DNA of 64,000 nt. It comes from Aquibacillus saliphilus. Its GTDB lineage: Bacteria; Bacillota; Bacilli; Bacillales; Amphibacillaceae. Under the pieces are notes generated by a model. The model was given only the letters and a program-made list of their open reading frames with translations, made no database searches and was not told the DNA's origin. Location: positions 62,001-126,000 of the forward strand of contig NZ_JAIZAP010000008.1 of NCBI RefSeq assembly GCF_020404745.1, given 5' to 3'. A program made the translations under genes and the position numbers. How positions within the stretch are numbered: the stretch's first letter is position 1; the number at the start of each line of letters is the position of its first letter. This document shows, piece by piece, positions 25,967-34,607 of the stretch.

Positions 25967-27339
25967 TGAAAGCGTCTAATTCTAGATTATTTCTTACATA
26001 TAGCATTATAGTAGTTGCTGTAATATTTTCAATGGGTAGAATTATCATCCCGCTATTATCTGGAAGTGAAAGAACAATTGCGATTTTAACATTTCTTGGT
26101 GGTCTAATTATTTTCTTTGTAATCATTTATAATATTTTTGAAAAATATATTAAACCAGTTCGTTCAGCGTCACTAGTTGCTGAACAATTGGTAAAAGGAA
26201 ATTACAAAGCTAGGACATACGTAAGTCAATACGGAGAAGCTGGTAAACTTAGTAATACTGTTAACGTGCTAGCTAGAAGCTTACAAGAAATGACAATCCA
26301 AGAAAAAATACAAGGAAATCAGTTAGAAACAGTGATAGACAACATGGAAAGTGGGCTTATGTTAATCGATGAAAGAGGATTTGTTCACCTAGTTAACAGA
26401 AAATTTTCGGCGATATTTGGAAGAAAAGTAAGCGATTATATTGGTTTTTTATACTATGATGTTTTAGAGCAGGAGAATATTCATAAAGCAGTCCAAGAGG
26501 CTTTTTTATATGAAGAGAAGGTTAAAAATTCTTTCACTATCTCAATGGAGATTGAAAAAAGATATATTGAGGTTGTTGGTGCTCCTATCTTCAATGAAAA
26601 AAAAGCATTGAAAGGTGCAGTGCTTGTTTTTCATGATATCACAGGACTGAAGCGATTAGAACAAACAAGAAAAGACTTTGTAGCCAACGTATCGCATGAG
26701 TTAAAAACACCAGTAACTTCCATACGTGGTTTTGCCGAAACATTACTTGATGGCGCGATGGAAGAAAAGGAACTAAGAAAGCAATTCATAACAATTATTT
26801 TAACTGAAAGTGAAAGGCTACAAGCACTTGTACATGATTTACTAGAGCTTTCAAAGCTTGAACAGGATGAGTTAAAGCTAAACCTTAAAGTAATAGGCGT
26901 TTCTTCATTATTTAATACAATTTTACCTATTGTTAAACATCAAGCTGAACAAAAAAATATAAGTTTCAGCGCAACCATTGATAATACGATTGAAATGTAT
27001 GTCGATCCTGAACGTTTAAAACAGGTTTTTATGAATTTACTTAATAATGCTATTAACTATACGCCAAGTAGTGGAGAAGTAAGATTAAATATTCACCTAG
27101 TTGATGGTTTTGTTAAAATTACAGTTAGTGATACAGGAATCGGTATTCCGGAAGAAGCAAAAAATAGGATTTTTGAACGATTTTACCGTGTAGATAAAGC
27201 CAGAAGTAGAAATACAGGAGGAACGGGTTTAGGCCTTGCGATTGTAAAACATATTGTTGAAGCACACCATGGTACTATCCACGTTGAAAGCGAAGTAAAT
27301 AAGGGTACCAGATTTTGTGTTTTGCTGCCTTCACAATAA
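25963..27339 (+). CDS. phoR: Sensor histidine kinase PhoR, compact N-terminus
   Basis: A 458-residue kinase, about 120 residues shorter than B. subtilis PhoR. Two membrane helices (about 11-31 and 38-57) are joined by a loop of only six or seven residues, so there is no extracytoplasmic sensor domain. A HAMP-like linker (about 58-110), a PAS domain (about 118-228), the dimerisation domain with phospho-acceptor His245 in Val-Ser-His-Glu-Leu-Lys-Thr-Pro, and an HATPase domain with Asn and Gly boxes follow. Signals must be sensed in the membrane or cytosol. It is coupled to phoP and ends at a terminator. Confidence 0.92.
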   Translation: MMKASNSRLFLTYSIIVVAVIFSMGRIIIPLLSGSERTIAILTFLGGLIIFFVIIYNIFEKYIKPVRSASLVAEQLVKGNYKARTYVSQYGEAGKLSNTVNVLARSLQEMTIQEKIQGNQLETVIDNMESGLMLIDERGFVHLVNRKFSAIFGRKVSDYIGFLYYDVLEQENIHKAVQEAFLYEEKVKNSFTISMEIEKRYIEVVGAPIFNEKKALKGAVLVFHDITGLKRLEQTRKDFVANVSHELKTPVTSIRGFAETLLDGAMEEKELRKQFITIILTESERLQALVHDLLELSKLEQDELKLNLKVIGVSSLFNTILPIVKHQAEQKNISFSATIDNTIEMYVDPERLKQVFMNLLNNAINYTPSSGEVRLNIHLVDGFVKITVSDTGIGIPEEAKNRIFERFYRVDKARSRNTGGTGLGLAIVKHIVEAHHGTIHVESEVNKGTRFCVLLPSQ

Positions 27340-27363
27340 TTCGAAGTGCAAAATAGAACAACC

Positions 27364-27404
27364 TTGAATTTTGTCATTATATTTGAAACAAAATTCAATT
27401 TAAT
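27364..27404 (+). terminator. Terminator after phoR
   Basis: A perfect 11-bp stem (TTGAATTTTGT at 27364-27374 with ACAAAATTCAA at 27388-27398), followed by TTTAATT. It is AT-rich, so moderate in strength. Confidence 0.65.
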
Positions 27405-27442
27405 TCGTATGTAGTATTAGTGAGTAGAAAAGGGGAGAGAAT

Positions 27443-28435
27443 ATGACGTTAAAACAAATATACAGTTGGATAGCAATTGTTGTTGGAGTAGCAATTATAG
27501 GTCTTGTTGGTCTTACAAGCTGGTTTACTGTAGATGAATCAGAACAAGCCGTAATAATAACTTTTGGACATCCGGAAGAAGGCATAACAGAACCGGGTTT
27601 ACATTTTAAATTACCTTGGCCAATTCAAGAAGTGGAAACATTGTCAAAAGAAACATTTAGTTTAGATTTTGGGCACAGTCAAGATGGGACAGGAAGCGAT
27701 GAAACCATAAGGATGATCACTGGTGATGAAAATATTGTTCAGGCAGACTTAGTTGTGCAATGGAAGATAACAGAGCCCGCAAAATATTTATATAATTCAG
27801 TTGATCCTGAACAAATATTATATAATGCAACATCTGCTTCACTTAGAGGTATTATTGGGTCAACGGTAATAGATGACGCATTAACATCAGGTAAAGCAGA
27901 AATTGAAAATGAAGTAAGAGAGCTATTAGTTACTTTAATGGAAGACTATGCTATCGGAATATCTATTTCTGATGTTAAGTTACAAGAAGTAGATTTACCA
28001 AACGAGGATGTTAGACAGGCGTTTACTAAAGTTACTGACGCTAGAGAAACAATGAATACAAAGATAAACGAAGCTAGAAAATATGAAAACCAAGCGGTAG
28101 AAGAAGCACTTGGTGAGAAAGATGCAATAATCTCAAGAGCGGAAGGTACCAAAATTGCTCGAATAGAGCAAGCAAGAGGGGATATTTCTGAATTTGATGC
28201 CCTTTATAATGCTTATGTTAATAATCCTTCAATTACGAGACAACGACTAATAATTGAAACCTTAGAGCAAGTATTACCAGATGCAAATGTATTTGTAATG
28301 AATGATGATGGGAACACTTTAAAATACTTACCATTAACGACTAATGGAAATCAGGAAACACCTAAACCTACAAGTACTACTGGTAGCAGTAATGAGACAA
28401 TAAAAGAGGGAGAGGGTGAGACGAATGACAGATGA
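27443..28435 (+). CDS. hflK: FtsH protease modulator HflK (SPFH/band 7 protein)
   Basis: A 330-residue protein with one N-terminal membrane helix (about residues 8-28) followed by an SPFH/band-7 domain (about 30-220), a helical segment with Glu-Ala-Arg-Lys-Tyr-Glu-Asn and a low-complexity tail rich in Thr, Ser, Gly and Glu. HflK pairs with HflC to form a cage around the membrane protease FtsH and modulates its access to substrates; this is established in E. coli. B. subtilis has no hflKC between phoR and polA, so the pair is an insertion here. The ATG has GGGGAGAG upstream and hflC overlaps its end. Confidence 0.9.
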   Translation: MTLKQIYSWIAIVVGVAIIGLVGLTSWFTVDESEQAVIITFGHPEEGITEPGLHFKLPWPIQEVETLSKETFSLDFGHSQDGTGSDETIRMITGDENIVQADLVVQWKITEPAKYLYNSVDPEQILYNATSASLRGIIGSTVIDDALTSGKAEIENEVRELLVTLMEDYAIGISISDVKLQEVDLPNEDVRQAFTKVTDARETMNTKINEARKYENQAVEEALGEKDAIISRAEGTKIARIEQARGDISEFDALYNAYVNNPSITRQRLIIETLEQVLPDANVFVMNDDGNTLKYLPLTTNGNQETPKPTSTTGSSNETIKEGEGETNDR

Positions 28436-29354
28436 TAACGTTGTTGATATGAAAAATAAAACTCCTAATGACATAAAGAGATATGTGAAAATGGGAATCT
28501 CAATTCTCCTTTTAATCGTCGTAGTTGGCTTATTTATTAGTAGTATGTTTATTGTGAAAGAGGGAGAATATAAAGTAGTTCGTCAGTTCGGAGAAGTTAT
28601 CAGATATGAAAGTGATCCAGGTCTAAAATTTAGGGTTCCAATTCTTCATACGGTAACGACACTACCTAATAAAAAGATGGTATATGATGTGAATGAAAAA
28701 GAGATTAACACATTAGATAAAAAACGTATGATAATTGACAATTATGCTGTTTGGGAAATAACAGACCCGGAACTTATGATTGCGAATGCTAGAACTGAGT
28801 TAAATGCAGAGTCACGTATGGGAGAATTTATTTTCTCTGTTATTCGATCCGAGCTGGGTACAATGAATTATGATGAGATTATTAATGATGAAGGATCAAC
28901 ACGTGGTGGCTTAAATCAACGTGTGGCTGATAGAGTTAATACTTTGTTGGAAAGAGATGAATACGGAATTCAAGTGGACGATGTTCGAATTAAACGAACT
29001 GACCTACCTGATGCTAACGAAGCGTCTGTTTTTCAACGGATGATTTCGGAACGTGAATCAAAAGCGCAAGAATATCTATCTCAAGGTGAAGCGGAGAAGA
29101 ACAGAATAATTGCACAGACAGACCGTGAAGTGACAGAAATGCTATCCAAAGCTGATGCCGAAGCTGCAGAAATACGTGCTGAGGGCCAAGAGGAAGCTGC
29201 GGAAATGTACAATCAATCATTCCAGAGGGACGAGGAATTTTATCAATTGTATCGCACACTAGAGTCATATAAAGTAACAATTGATGGCGAAACAACGATC
29301 ATACTGCCTCAAGATTCTCCATATACAGAATTACTTTTGGGTAATATTGAGTAA
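28425..29354 (+). CDS. hflC: FtsH protease modulator HflC (SPFH/band 7 protein)
   Basis: A 309-residue partner of HflK. A membrane helix at about residues 23-45 precedes the SPFH domain (Glu-Gly-Glu-Tyr-Lys-Val-Val-Arg-Gln-Phe-Gly near residue 48), followed by a long Ala/Glu-rich helical stretch (about 205-275) as in other HflC proteins. The ATG at 28425 is preferred to the GTG at 28416, which lies within the GAGGGTGAG ribosome binding site. The start lies 11 bases inside hflK, so the two are translated as a unit. A dispersed repeat begins directly after the stop codon. Confidence 0.9.
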   Translation: MTDDNVVDMKNKTPNDIKRYVKMGISILLLIVVVGLFISSMFIVKEGEYKVVRQFGEVIRYESDPGLKFRVPILHTVTTLPNKKMVYDVNEKEINTLDKKRMIIDNYAVWEITDPELMIANARTELNAESRMGEFIFSVIRSELGTMNYDEIINDEGSTRGGLNQRVADRVNTLLERDEYGIQVDDVRIKRTDLPDANEASVFQRMISERESKAQEYLSQGEAEKNRIIAQTDREVTEMLSKADAEAAEIRAEGQEEAAEMYNQSFQRDEEFYQLYRTLESYKVTIDGETTIILPQDSPYTELLLGNIE

Positions 29355-29443
29355 AGAACAAAAGCGCATGCGCCGAAAGCTAGATGTGGCTAACTTAGGA
29401 ATTAATTATCTATAGTTGTCCATTTTATAATTCGCTAGACAGT
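29355..29443 (+). repeat. Dispersed intergenic repeat, copy B (short form)
   Basis: This copy starts at the base after the hflC stop with AGAACAAAAGCGCA, continues with GCTAGATGTGGCTAACTTAG and ends with CCATTTTATAATTCG. It matches both ends of copy A (5083-5288) without the 110-base middle. It is followed directly by the hflC terminator. Confidence 0.8.
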
Positions 29444-29452
29444 AAAAATAGT

Positions 29453-29490
29453 AAGGCTCCATTCAATCTAATTGAAATGGAGCCTTTTTA
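29453..29490 (+). terminator. Terminator of the hflKC unit
   Basis: AAGGCTCCAT pairs with ATGGAGCCTT around an AT-rich inner stem, followed by TTTT. It lies just after repeat copy B. Confidence 0.88.
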
Positions 29491-29592
29491 ATAAGTGAAA
29501 ATCACAGTTTTTTTCTTCTAATTCATAATCATGGTAAAATAGATTCTGTGAAGTCTAAACTACTACTCAAACTTTTATAAAGGAGAGCGAAA

Positions 29593-32229
29593 ATGAAAAA
29601 TAAACTAATATTAATCGATGGTAATAGTATAGCTTACCGAGCTTTCTTTGCATTACCGCTATTAAGTAACGATAAAGGTGTTTACACAAATGCGATATAC
29701 GGTTTCACAAATATGCTATTAAAAATAATAGAAGACGAAAAACCTACACACTTGTTAGTGGCATTTGACGCAGGTAAAACAACATTTCGCCACAAAACAT
29801 ATAAGGAATATAAAGGTGGCAGACAAAAAACACCATCGGAGTTGTCTGAACAGTTTCCACTTTTAAGGGAGATGCTTGACGCGTTCCAAATAAGCCACTA
29901 TCAACTTGACCAATTTGAAGCAGATGATATCATCGGTACACTTGCAAAACAAGGTGAGAAGGAAGAATTAGAAGTAAATGTAATATCAGGTGATAAAGAC
30001 TTATTACAATTAATATCTGATAAGGTAACCGTTAGTATGACTAAAAAGGGACTAAGTGAGGTTGATAAATACACTCCTACTTTTTTAAATGAAAAGTTAG
30101 AAATAAGACCAGATCAAATTATCGATATGAAAGCCTTAATGGGTGATAGTTCTGATAATATTCCTGGTGTACCAGGTGTTGGTGAGAAAACGGCAATAAA
30201 ATTGTTAAAACAATATGAAAGTCTAGAGAACTTATACGAAAACGTGGAAGAAATTAGCGGTAAGAAATTAAAGGAGAAGCTAGTAAACCACAAAGAAGAT
30301 GCTTTCATGAGTAAGGACTTAGTAACAATTAATTGTGATTCGCCAATTGAAATTGGTATAAAAGATTTAGTTTATCAAGGATATCAAATTCCAAAGGTAA
30401 GTGAAATTTTTAAGGAGCTAGGTTTCCAATCTCTATTAAACAGAATTGGTGGAGAATTAACCGACGAATCGTCTCAACCAACTGAATTACCAGAGATTGA
30501 AGTGAAAATCGTAAATAATATAACAAAAGATTTATTTACTGGTGTAGAAGCATTCGAAGTAGAGATGCTTGATGATAATTATCATTTAGCTCCAATAGAA
30601 GGATTTGGTTTAGTTAATGAGCAGGGAAACTATTTTATTCCGGTTGATGTAGCAATTAAGTCTAATATATTTAAAGAGTGGGCTGAAAATACTAAAAATA
30701 AGAAATTGGTGTTTGATGCTAAGAAAGTTTTAGTTTCTCTACTACACAAAGGAATACATATTAAGGGTATTGAATTCGACTTATTATTAGCTTCCCATTT
30801 AATTAACCCATCAGAAAACAATCATGATATCCCGGCAATTAGTCACCGGTTAGGACAGAAAGACGTTTTTTTTGATGAAGAGGTTTACGGTAAGGGAGCT
30901 AAAATAAAGACTCCTGAGCAAGATAAACTTGTTGAACACGTTGGAAGAAAAACAAATATGATCTTCAAGCTAAGAGAAACCGCTGATGAAATGTTGATGG
31001 AAAATGAACAGTCTGAGTTGTTAAAAGAATTAGAGTTACCTTTAGCGCTTATCTTAGGAGAAATGGAATTCACAGGAGTTCATGTGGATCAAACACGTCT
31101 TGAAAAAATGGGAGAAGACTTACAAGACCGTTTAAAGACAATTGAGAAGGAAGTTTACGAATTGGCCGGTGAAACGTTTAATTTAAACTCTCCAAAGCAA
31201 TTAGGTCCAATTCTTTTTGAAAAATTAGGTCTACCGATAATAAAGAAGACAAAGACAGGGTATTCTACATCAGCAGATATTCTTGAACAACTTCAGGAGA
31301 AACATGAAATAATACCGAAACTATTGTTATACAGACAATTAGGGAAACTTCAGTCCACCTATATTGAAGGGCTATTGAGGGTGGTTCATGAAACCAATAA
31401 GATTCATACCCGCTTTAATCAAGCATTAACACAAACAGGTCGATTAAGTTCAACAGAACCCAATTTGCAGAATATACCTATCCGTCTAGAAGAAGGTAAA
31501 AAGATTAGACAAGCTTTTATCCCCTCTAAAGAAGGCTGGTTTATATTTGCGGCAGATTACTCCCAAATTGAACTAAGAGTACTTGCACATATAGCAGATG
31601 ATGAGAAATTAATTGAAGCTTTTAATAATAACATGGACATTCATACAAGAACAGCGATGGAAGTGTTCCATGTTGGAGCAGATGAAATCACTGATAATAT
31701 GAGAAGACAAGCTAAAGCAGTTAACTTTGGAATTGTATATGGGATAAGTGATTATGGCTTATCACAGAGTCTTGGTATCACTAGGAAGGATGCCCAGAAG
31801 TTTATTAACCGTTATTTAGATAGTTATCCAGGAGTAAGGACATATATGGATGAAATTGTCCAAGATGCTAAGCAAAAAGGATACGTTTCAACGATAATGA
31901 AAAGAAGAAGGTACTTACCAGAAATTACAAGTAGGAACTTTAATCGAAGAAGCTTTGCAGAACGAACAGCAATGAACACACCTATTCAAGGTAGTGCTGC
32001 TGATATTATCAAATTAGCAATGATAAATTTAAACGATACGCTAAAAGAAGATAAGTTACAGGCACGCATGTTAATGCAAGTTCATGATGAGCTTATTCTG
32101 GAGGCTCCTGAAGAAGAGATTGATGTATTAAAAGAAATGGTTTCTTCGGTAATGGAAAGTGCAGTTGATTTGAATGTACCTTTAAAAGTAGATTATGCAT
32201 ATGGAAAAACTTGGTATGATGCAAAGTGA
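29593..32229 (+). CDS. polA: DNA polymerase I
   Basis: An 878-residue A-family polymerase for Okazaki-fragment processing and repair. The 5'-3' exonuclease domain (about 1-290) has Asp-Gly-Asn-Ser near residue 9 and Gly-Asp-Lys-Asp near 137; the vestigial 3'-5' exonuclease domain (about 300-465) lacks canonical metal ligands (Glu-Val-Glu in place of Asp-x-Glu, and no Asp at the last ligand site), as in other Bacillus enzymes; the polymerase domain has Asp-Tyr-Ser-Gln-Ile-Glu-Leu-Arg near 656 and Gln-Val-His-Asp-Glu near 831. AAAGGAGAGC precedes the ATG. mutM follows 18 bases later in a repair operon. Confidence 0.96.
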   Translation: MKNKLILIDGNSIAYRAFFALPLLSNDKGVYTNAIYGFTNMLLKIIEDEKPTHLLVAFDAGKTTFRHKTYKEYKGGRQKTPSELSEQFPLLREMLDAFQISHYQLDQFEADDIIGTLAKQGEKEELEVNVISGDKDLLQLISDKVTVSMTKKGLSEVDKYTPTFLNEKLEIRPDQIIDMKALMGDSSDNIPGVPGVGEKTAIKLLKQYESLENLYENVEEISGKKLKEKLVNHKEDAFMSKDLVTINCDSPIEIGIKDLVYQGYQIPKVSEIFKELGFQSLLNRIGGELTDESSQPTELPEIEVKIVNNITKDLFTGVEAFEVEMLDDNYHLAPIEGFGLVNEQGNYFIPVDVAIKSNIFKEWAENTKNKKLVFDAKKVLVSLLHKGIHIKGIEFDLLLASHLINPSENNHDIPAISHRLGQKDVFFDEEVYGKGAKIKTPEQDKLVEHVGRKTNMIFKLRETADEMLMENEQSELLKELELPLALILGEMEFTGVHVDQTRLEKMGEDLQDRLKTIEKEVYELAGETFNLNSPKQLGPILFEKLGLPIIKKTKTGYSTSADILEQLQEKHEIIPKLLLYRQLGKLQSTYIEGLLRVVHETNKIHTRFNQALTQTGRLSSTEPNLQNIPIRLEEGKKIRQAFIPSKEGWFIFAADYSQIELRVLAHIADDEKLIEAFNNNMDIHTRTAMEVFHVGADEITDNMRRQAKAVNFGIVYGISDYGLSQSLGITRKDAQKFINRYLDSYPGVRTYMDEIVQDAKQKGYVSTIMKRRRYLPEITSRNFNRRSFAERTAMNTPIQGSAADIIKLAMINLNDTLKEDKLQARMLMQVHDELILEAPEEEIDVLKEMVSSVMESAVDLNVPLKVDYAYGKTWYDAK

Positions 32230-32247
32230 GCTAAGGAGTAGAAGAAA

Positions 32248-33075
32248 ATGCCTGAATTACCAGAAGTAGAAACAATTAGAAAAACATTAAAACATTTAGT
32301 TATAAATAAAACAATAAATAATATATCTATTTTTTGGCCAAAAATCATAAAAAAACCCGACGATGTGGAAGAATTTAAACATCTTCTATATGGACAAACA
32401 ATTATTGATATCGAAAGAAAGGGTAAATTTCTACTATTTCAACTTAACGATTATGTCCTTGTTTCCCATTTACGGATGGAAGGTAAGTATGGTGTTTTCA
32501 ACCATCTAGAGCCAGCTTTAAAACATACTCATGTCATTTTTCATTTTAAAGATGGTACTGAATTAAGATATAATGATGTCCGTAAATTTGGAACGATGCA
32601 CTTGTTTAGAAAAGGGGAGGAACTAATTTCTAAGCCTTTAAATCAACTTGGACCAGATCCGTTTGAAGACGAATTTAAATTTGACTATTTTTATGACAAA
32701 ATACAAAAAAGTGACAGAGCGATTAAGAACATTTTATTAGACCAGTCTGTTGTCGCGGGTTTGGGTAATATTTATGTTGATGAAACATTATTCAAAGCTG
32801 GTATTCACCCCTTAAAAAAAGGCAATCAGTTAACGAAAGAAGAAGTTAAGTTGCTTCAAATTAATTCAATAGAAACCTTGACTGAAGCGGTAAAACAAGG
32901 TGGGACAACAATTCGCTCCTATGTAAATAGTCAAGGACAGATTGGTATGTTTCAACAACAGCTTTTTGTTTATGGACAAGAGAATAATCCGTGTAGGAAG
33001 TGTGGTAAACCAATTTCTAAACTGAAAGTTAACGGAAGAGGCACACACATCTGTATTTCTTGTCAAAAACTATAA
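32248..33075 (+). CDS. mutM: Formamidopyrimidine-DNA glycosylase
   Basis: A 275-residue base-excision enzyme that removes 8-oxoguanine and formamidopyrimidines. The N-terminal Met-Pro-Glu-Leu-Pro-Glu-Val-Glu provides the catalytic Pro (after Met removal) and Glu. Lys-Gly-Lys-Phe near residue 57 supplies the beta-elimination Lys, and a C-terminal four-Cys zinc finger (Cys-x2-Cys, 16 residues, Cys-x2-Cys) near residues 247-272 binds DNA. It lies between polA and ytaF as in B. subtilis. Confidence 0.95.
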   Translation: MPELPEVETIRKTLKHLVINKTINNISIFWPKIIKKPDDVEEFKHLLYGQTIIDIERKGKFLLFQLNDYVLVSHLRMEGKYGVFNHLEPALKHTHVIFHFKDGTELRYNDVRKFGTMHLFRKGEELISKPLNQLGPDPFEDEFKFDYFYDKIQKSDRAIKNILLDQSVVAGLGNIYVDETLFKAGIHPLKKGNQLTKEEVKLLQINSIETLTEAVKQGGTTIRSYVNSQGQIGMFQQQLFVYGQENNPCRKCGKPISKLKVNGRGTHICISCQKL

Positions 33076-33086
33076 AAGCACAAGGG

Positions 33087-33141
33087 AATAGCTCCCTCCA
33101 TATACTACTATTGCGATAAAAGTATTGGAAAAGGAGCTATT
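33087..33141 (+). promoter_or_regulatory. Hairpin sequestering the ytaF ribosome binding site
   Basis: AATAGCTCC (33087-33095) is perfectly complementary to GGAGCTATT (33133-33141), which contains the ytaF Shine-Dalgarno sequence AAGGAG. The 37-base loop has further short complementarity (ACT/AGT). Closing this hairpin would block ytaF translation. It does not resemble the yybP-ykoY manganese riboswitch in size or motif. It could be a translational switch or a weak terminator remnant. Confidence 0.5.
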
Positions 33142-33145
33142 TAAC

Positions 33146-33778
33146 ATGGCTGATGTAACAACATTTTTGCTTTTAGCGTTTGCTGTAAGCTTAGATAGTT
33201 TTATGGTAGCTTTTACTTACGGATTACGAAAAATGGTGTTGCCAGTTCGTTCGATAATAATTATTACGATAATTACTGGCATCGTTTTTTACTTATCCAT
33301 GTTAATCGGAAATATTATTGCCTCCTTTTTATCGGCACCAGTAGCTGAGTCAATTGGGGGTTGGGTACTTATTTTGATTGGCATATGGGTTGTATTTCAA
33401 TTTTTTAGAACAGATAAATCGACTATTGATAAAGATCCGACAATTTTTAAATTTGAAATAAAATCACTCGGAATTGTCATTCAAATCCTGAAGAAACCGA
33501 TGGTAGCTGATATTGATAATTCCGGGAAAATAACGGGTATTGAGGCGTTTTTACTAGGTTTGGCATTATCTCTAGATTCCTTTGGAGCAGGTATTGGAGC
33601 TGCGATGTTAGGTTTCTCTCCTCTTCTTGCAGCAGTAGGGATTGGAGCAACTACAGGGCTTTTCTTAACTATAGGTCTAAAAAGTGGTTATTTATTTTCG
33701 TACTGGTATTGGTTACAACGCTTAACATTTATCCCAGGAATTATTTTGATACTAGTAGGAATTTTTAAAATGACATAA
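33146..33778 (+). CDS. ytaF: Sporulation membrane protein YtaF, MntP family
   Basis: A 210-residue protein with six predicted membrane helices and two inverted halves, each containing Ala-x-Ser-Leu-Asp-Ser-Phe (residues about 14-20 and 140-146), the signature of the MntP/YtaF family of manganese exporters. In B. subtilis YtaF is annotated as a sporulation membrane protein. The ion transported here is not known. ATG 33146 is chosen over the TTG at 33125 because AAAGGAGC lies between them. coaE follows 10 bases later. Confidence 0.88.
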   Translation: MADVTTFLLLAFAVSLDSFMVAFTYGLRKMVLPVRSIIIITIITGIVFYLSMLIGNIIASFLSAPVAESIGGWVLILIGIWVVFQFFRTDKSTIDKDPTIFKFEIKSLGIVIQILKKPMVADIDNSGKITGIEAFLLGLALSLDSFGAGIGAAMLGFSPLLAAVGIGATTGLFLTIGLKSGYLFSYWYWLQRLTFIPGIILILVGIFKMT

Positions 33779-33788
33779 GGAGATTAAG

Positions 33789-34394
33789 ATGACATTAACA
33801 ATCGGATTAACTGGTGGAATTGCTAGTGGCAAAAGTACGATAGCGAATATGCTTAAAAAAGAGAAATTACCTGTAATTGATGCAGATGTTATTTCTAGAC
33901 AAGTGGTCGAACCAACTGAAAAAGCATATGAAGAAATATTGGCTACTTTTGGTTCAGAGATATTACATGAAGATAACACGATTAATCGTAAAAAATTGGG
34001 AGAACTTGTTTTTTCTAACAATACGAAAAGAGAGCAGTTAAACAATATCGTTCACCCTGCGGTTAGAGAGAAAATGTTAAAAAAAAGAGATGAATATATA
34101 GAAAAAAAAGAGCAAGTCATCGTTTTGGATATCCCATTACTTTTTGAAAGTAAATTAACAAATCTGGTTGATAAAATCCTTGTTGTATATGTAAAAGAGG
34201 AAATCCAGTTAAAAAGATTAATGGCTAGAGATAATTCTAGTAAAGCAGATGCAACAAATCGAATAAAATCACAATTATCAATTGATGAAAAGAAAAGATT
34301 GGCAGATGCTGTAGTTGATAATGGTGGCACTAAAGAAGAATCAAAAAGACAACTAATGAGTATTTTAGAAGAGTGGAAAATTGATATTGAATAA
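33789..34394 (+). CDS. coaE: Dephospho-CoA kinase
   Basis: A 201-residue P-loop kinase carrying out the last step of coenzyme A synthesis, phosphorylation of dephospho-CoA on the 3' hydroxyl. The Walker A loop Gly-Gly-Ile-Ala-Ser-Gly-Lys-Ser-Thr is at residues 8-16, with Asp-Ala-Asp near 31 and Asp-Ile-Pro-Leu-Leu-Phe-Glu near 115. It ends the polA-mutM-ytaF-coaE unit. In B. subtilis gapB follows; here it is absent. Confidence 0.94.
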   Translation: MTLTIGLTGGIASGKSTIANMLKKEKLPVIDADVISRQVVEPTEKAYEEILATFGSEILHEDNTINRKKLGELVFSNNTKREQLNNIVHPAVREKMLKKRDEYIEKKEQVIVLDIPLLFESKLTNLVDKILVVYVKEEIQLKRLMARDNSSKADATNRIKSQLSIDEKKRLADAVVDNGGTKEESKRQLMSILEEWKIDIE

Positions 34395-34398
34395 TCTG

Positions 34399-34436
34399 AT
34401 AGCACCTAGAGAGTCTTAAATGGTGCTATTTAAATT
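34399..34436 (+). terminator. Hairpin after coaE
   Basis: ATAGCACC (34399-34406) pairs with GGTGCTAT (34422-34429), followed by TTAAATTG. It is a moderate terminator candidate. Confidence 0.55.
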
Positions 34437-34477
34437 GTATTGTTGGATAAATACCCCTTGTCTATCCTATAATAAGA

Positions 34478-34509
34478 AATAGAGATTCCTTAAGTTTGGT
34501 ATCTCTATT
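34478..34509. other. Strong hairpin in the coaE-speH gap
   Basis: AATAGAGAT (34478-34486) pairs perfectly with ATCTCTATT (34501-34509), with CC/GG closing inside. No T-tract follows. A TATAAT at 34468-34473 lies just upstream without a clear -35. It stands where gapB is found in B. subtilis and could be a remnant of that gene's signals. Confidence 0.4.
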
Positions 34510-34572
34510 CTAATCCTGTATCAGGCTGAACGGAATAAATTTAATGTTAGTTGAAAAAAATTGAAAACTGTC

Positions 34573-34601
34573 TTGCCAAAACGGGGTAAACCATATATAC
34601 T
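34573..34601 (+). promoter_or_regulatory. Sigma-A type promoter of speH
   Basis: TTGCCA (34573-34578) and TATACT (34596-34601) are 17 bases apart; initiation is predicted near 34608. This leaves a leader of about 214 bases before the speH start. Confidence 0.7.
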
Positions 34602-34607
34602 TTTTTT

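Noticed and set aside
29055-29080. AAAAGCGCA match inside hflC, possible extra repeat copy
   Set aside because: Only the 9-base core matches, the second block is missing, and it is in conserved coding sequence.
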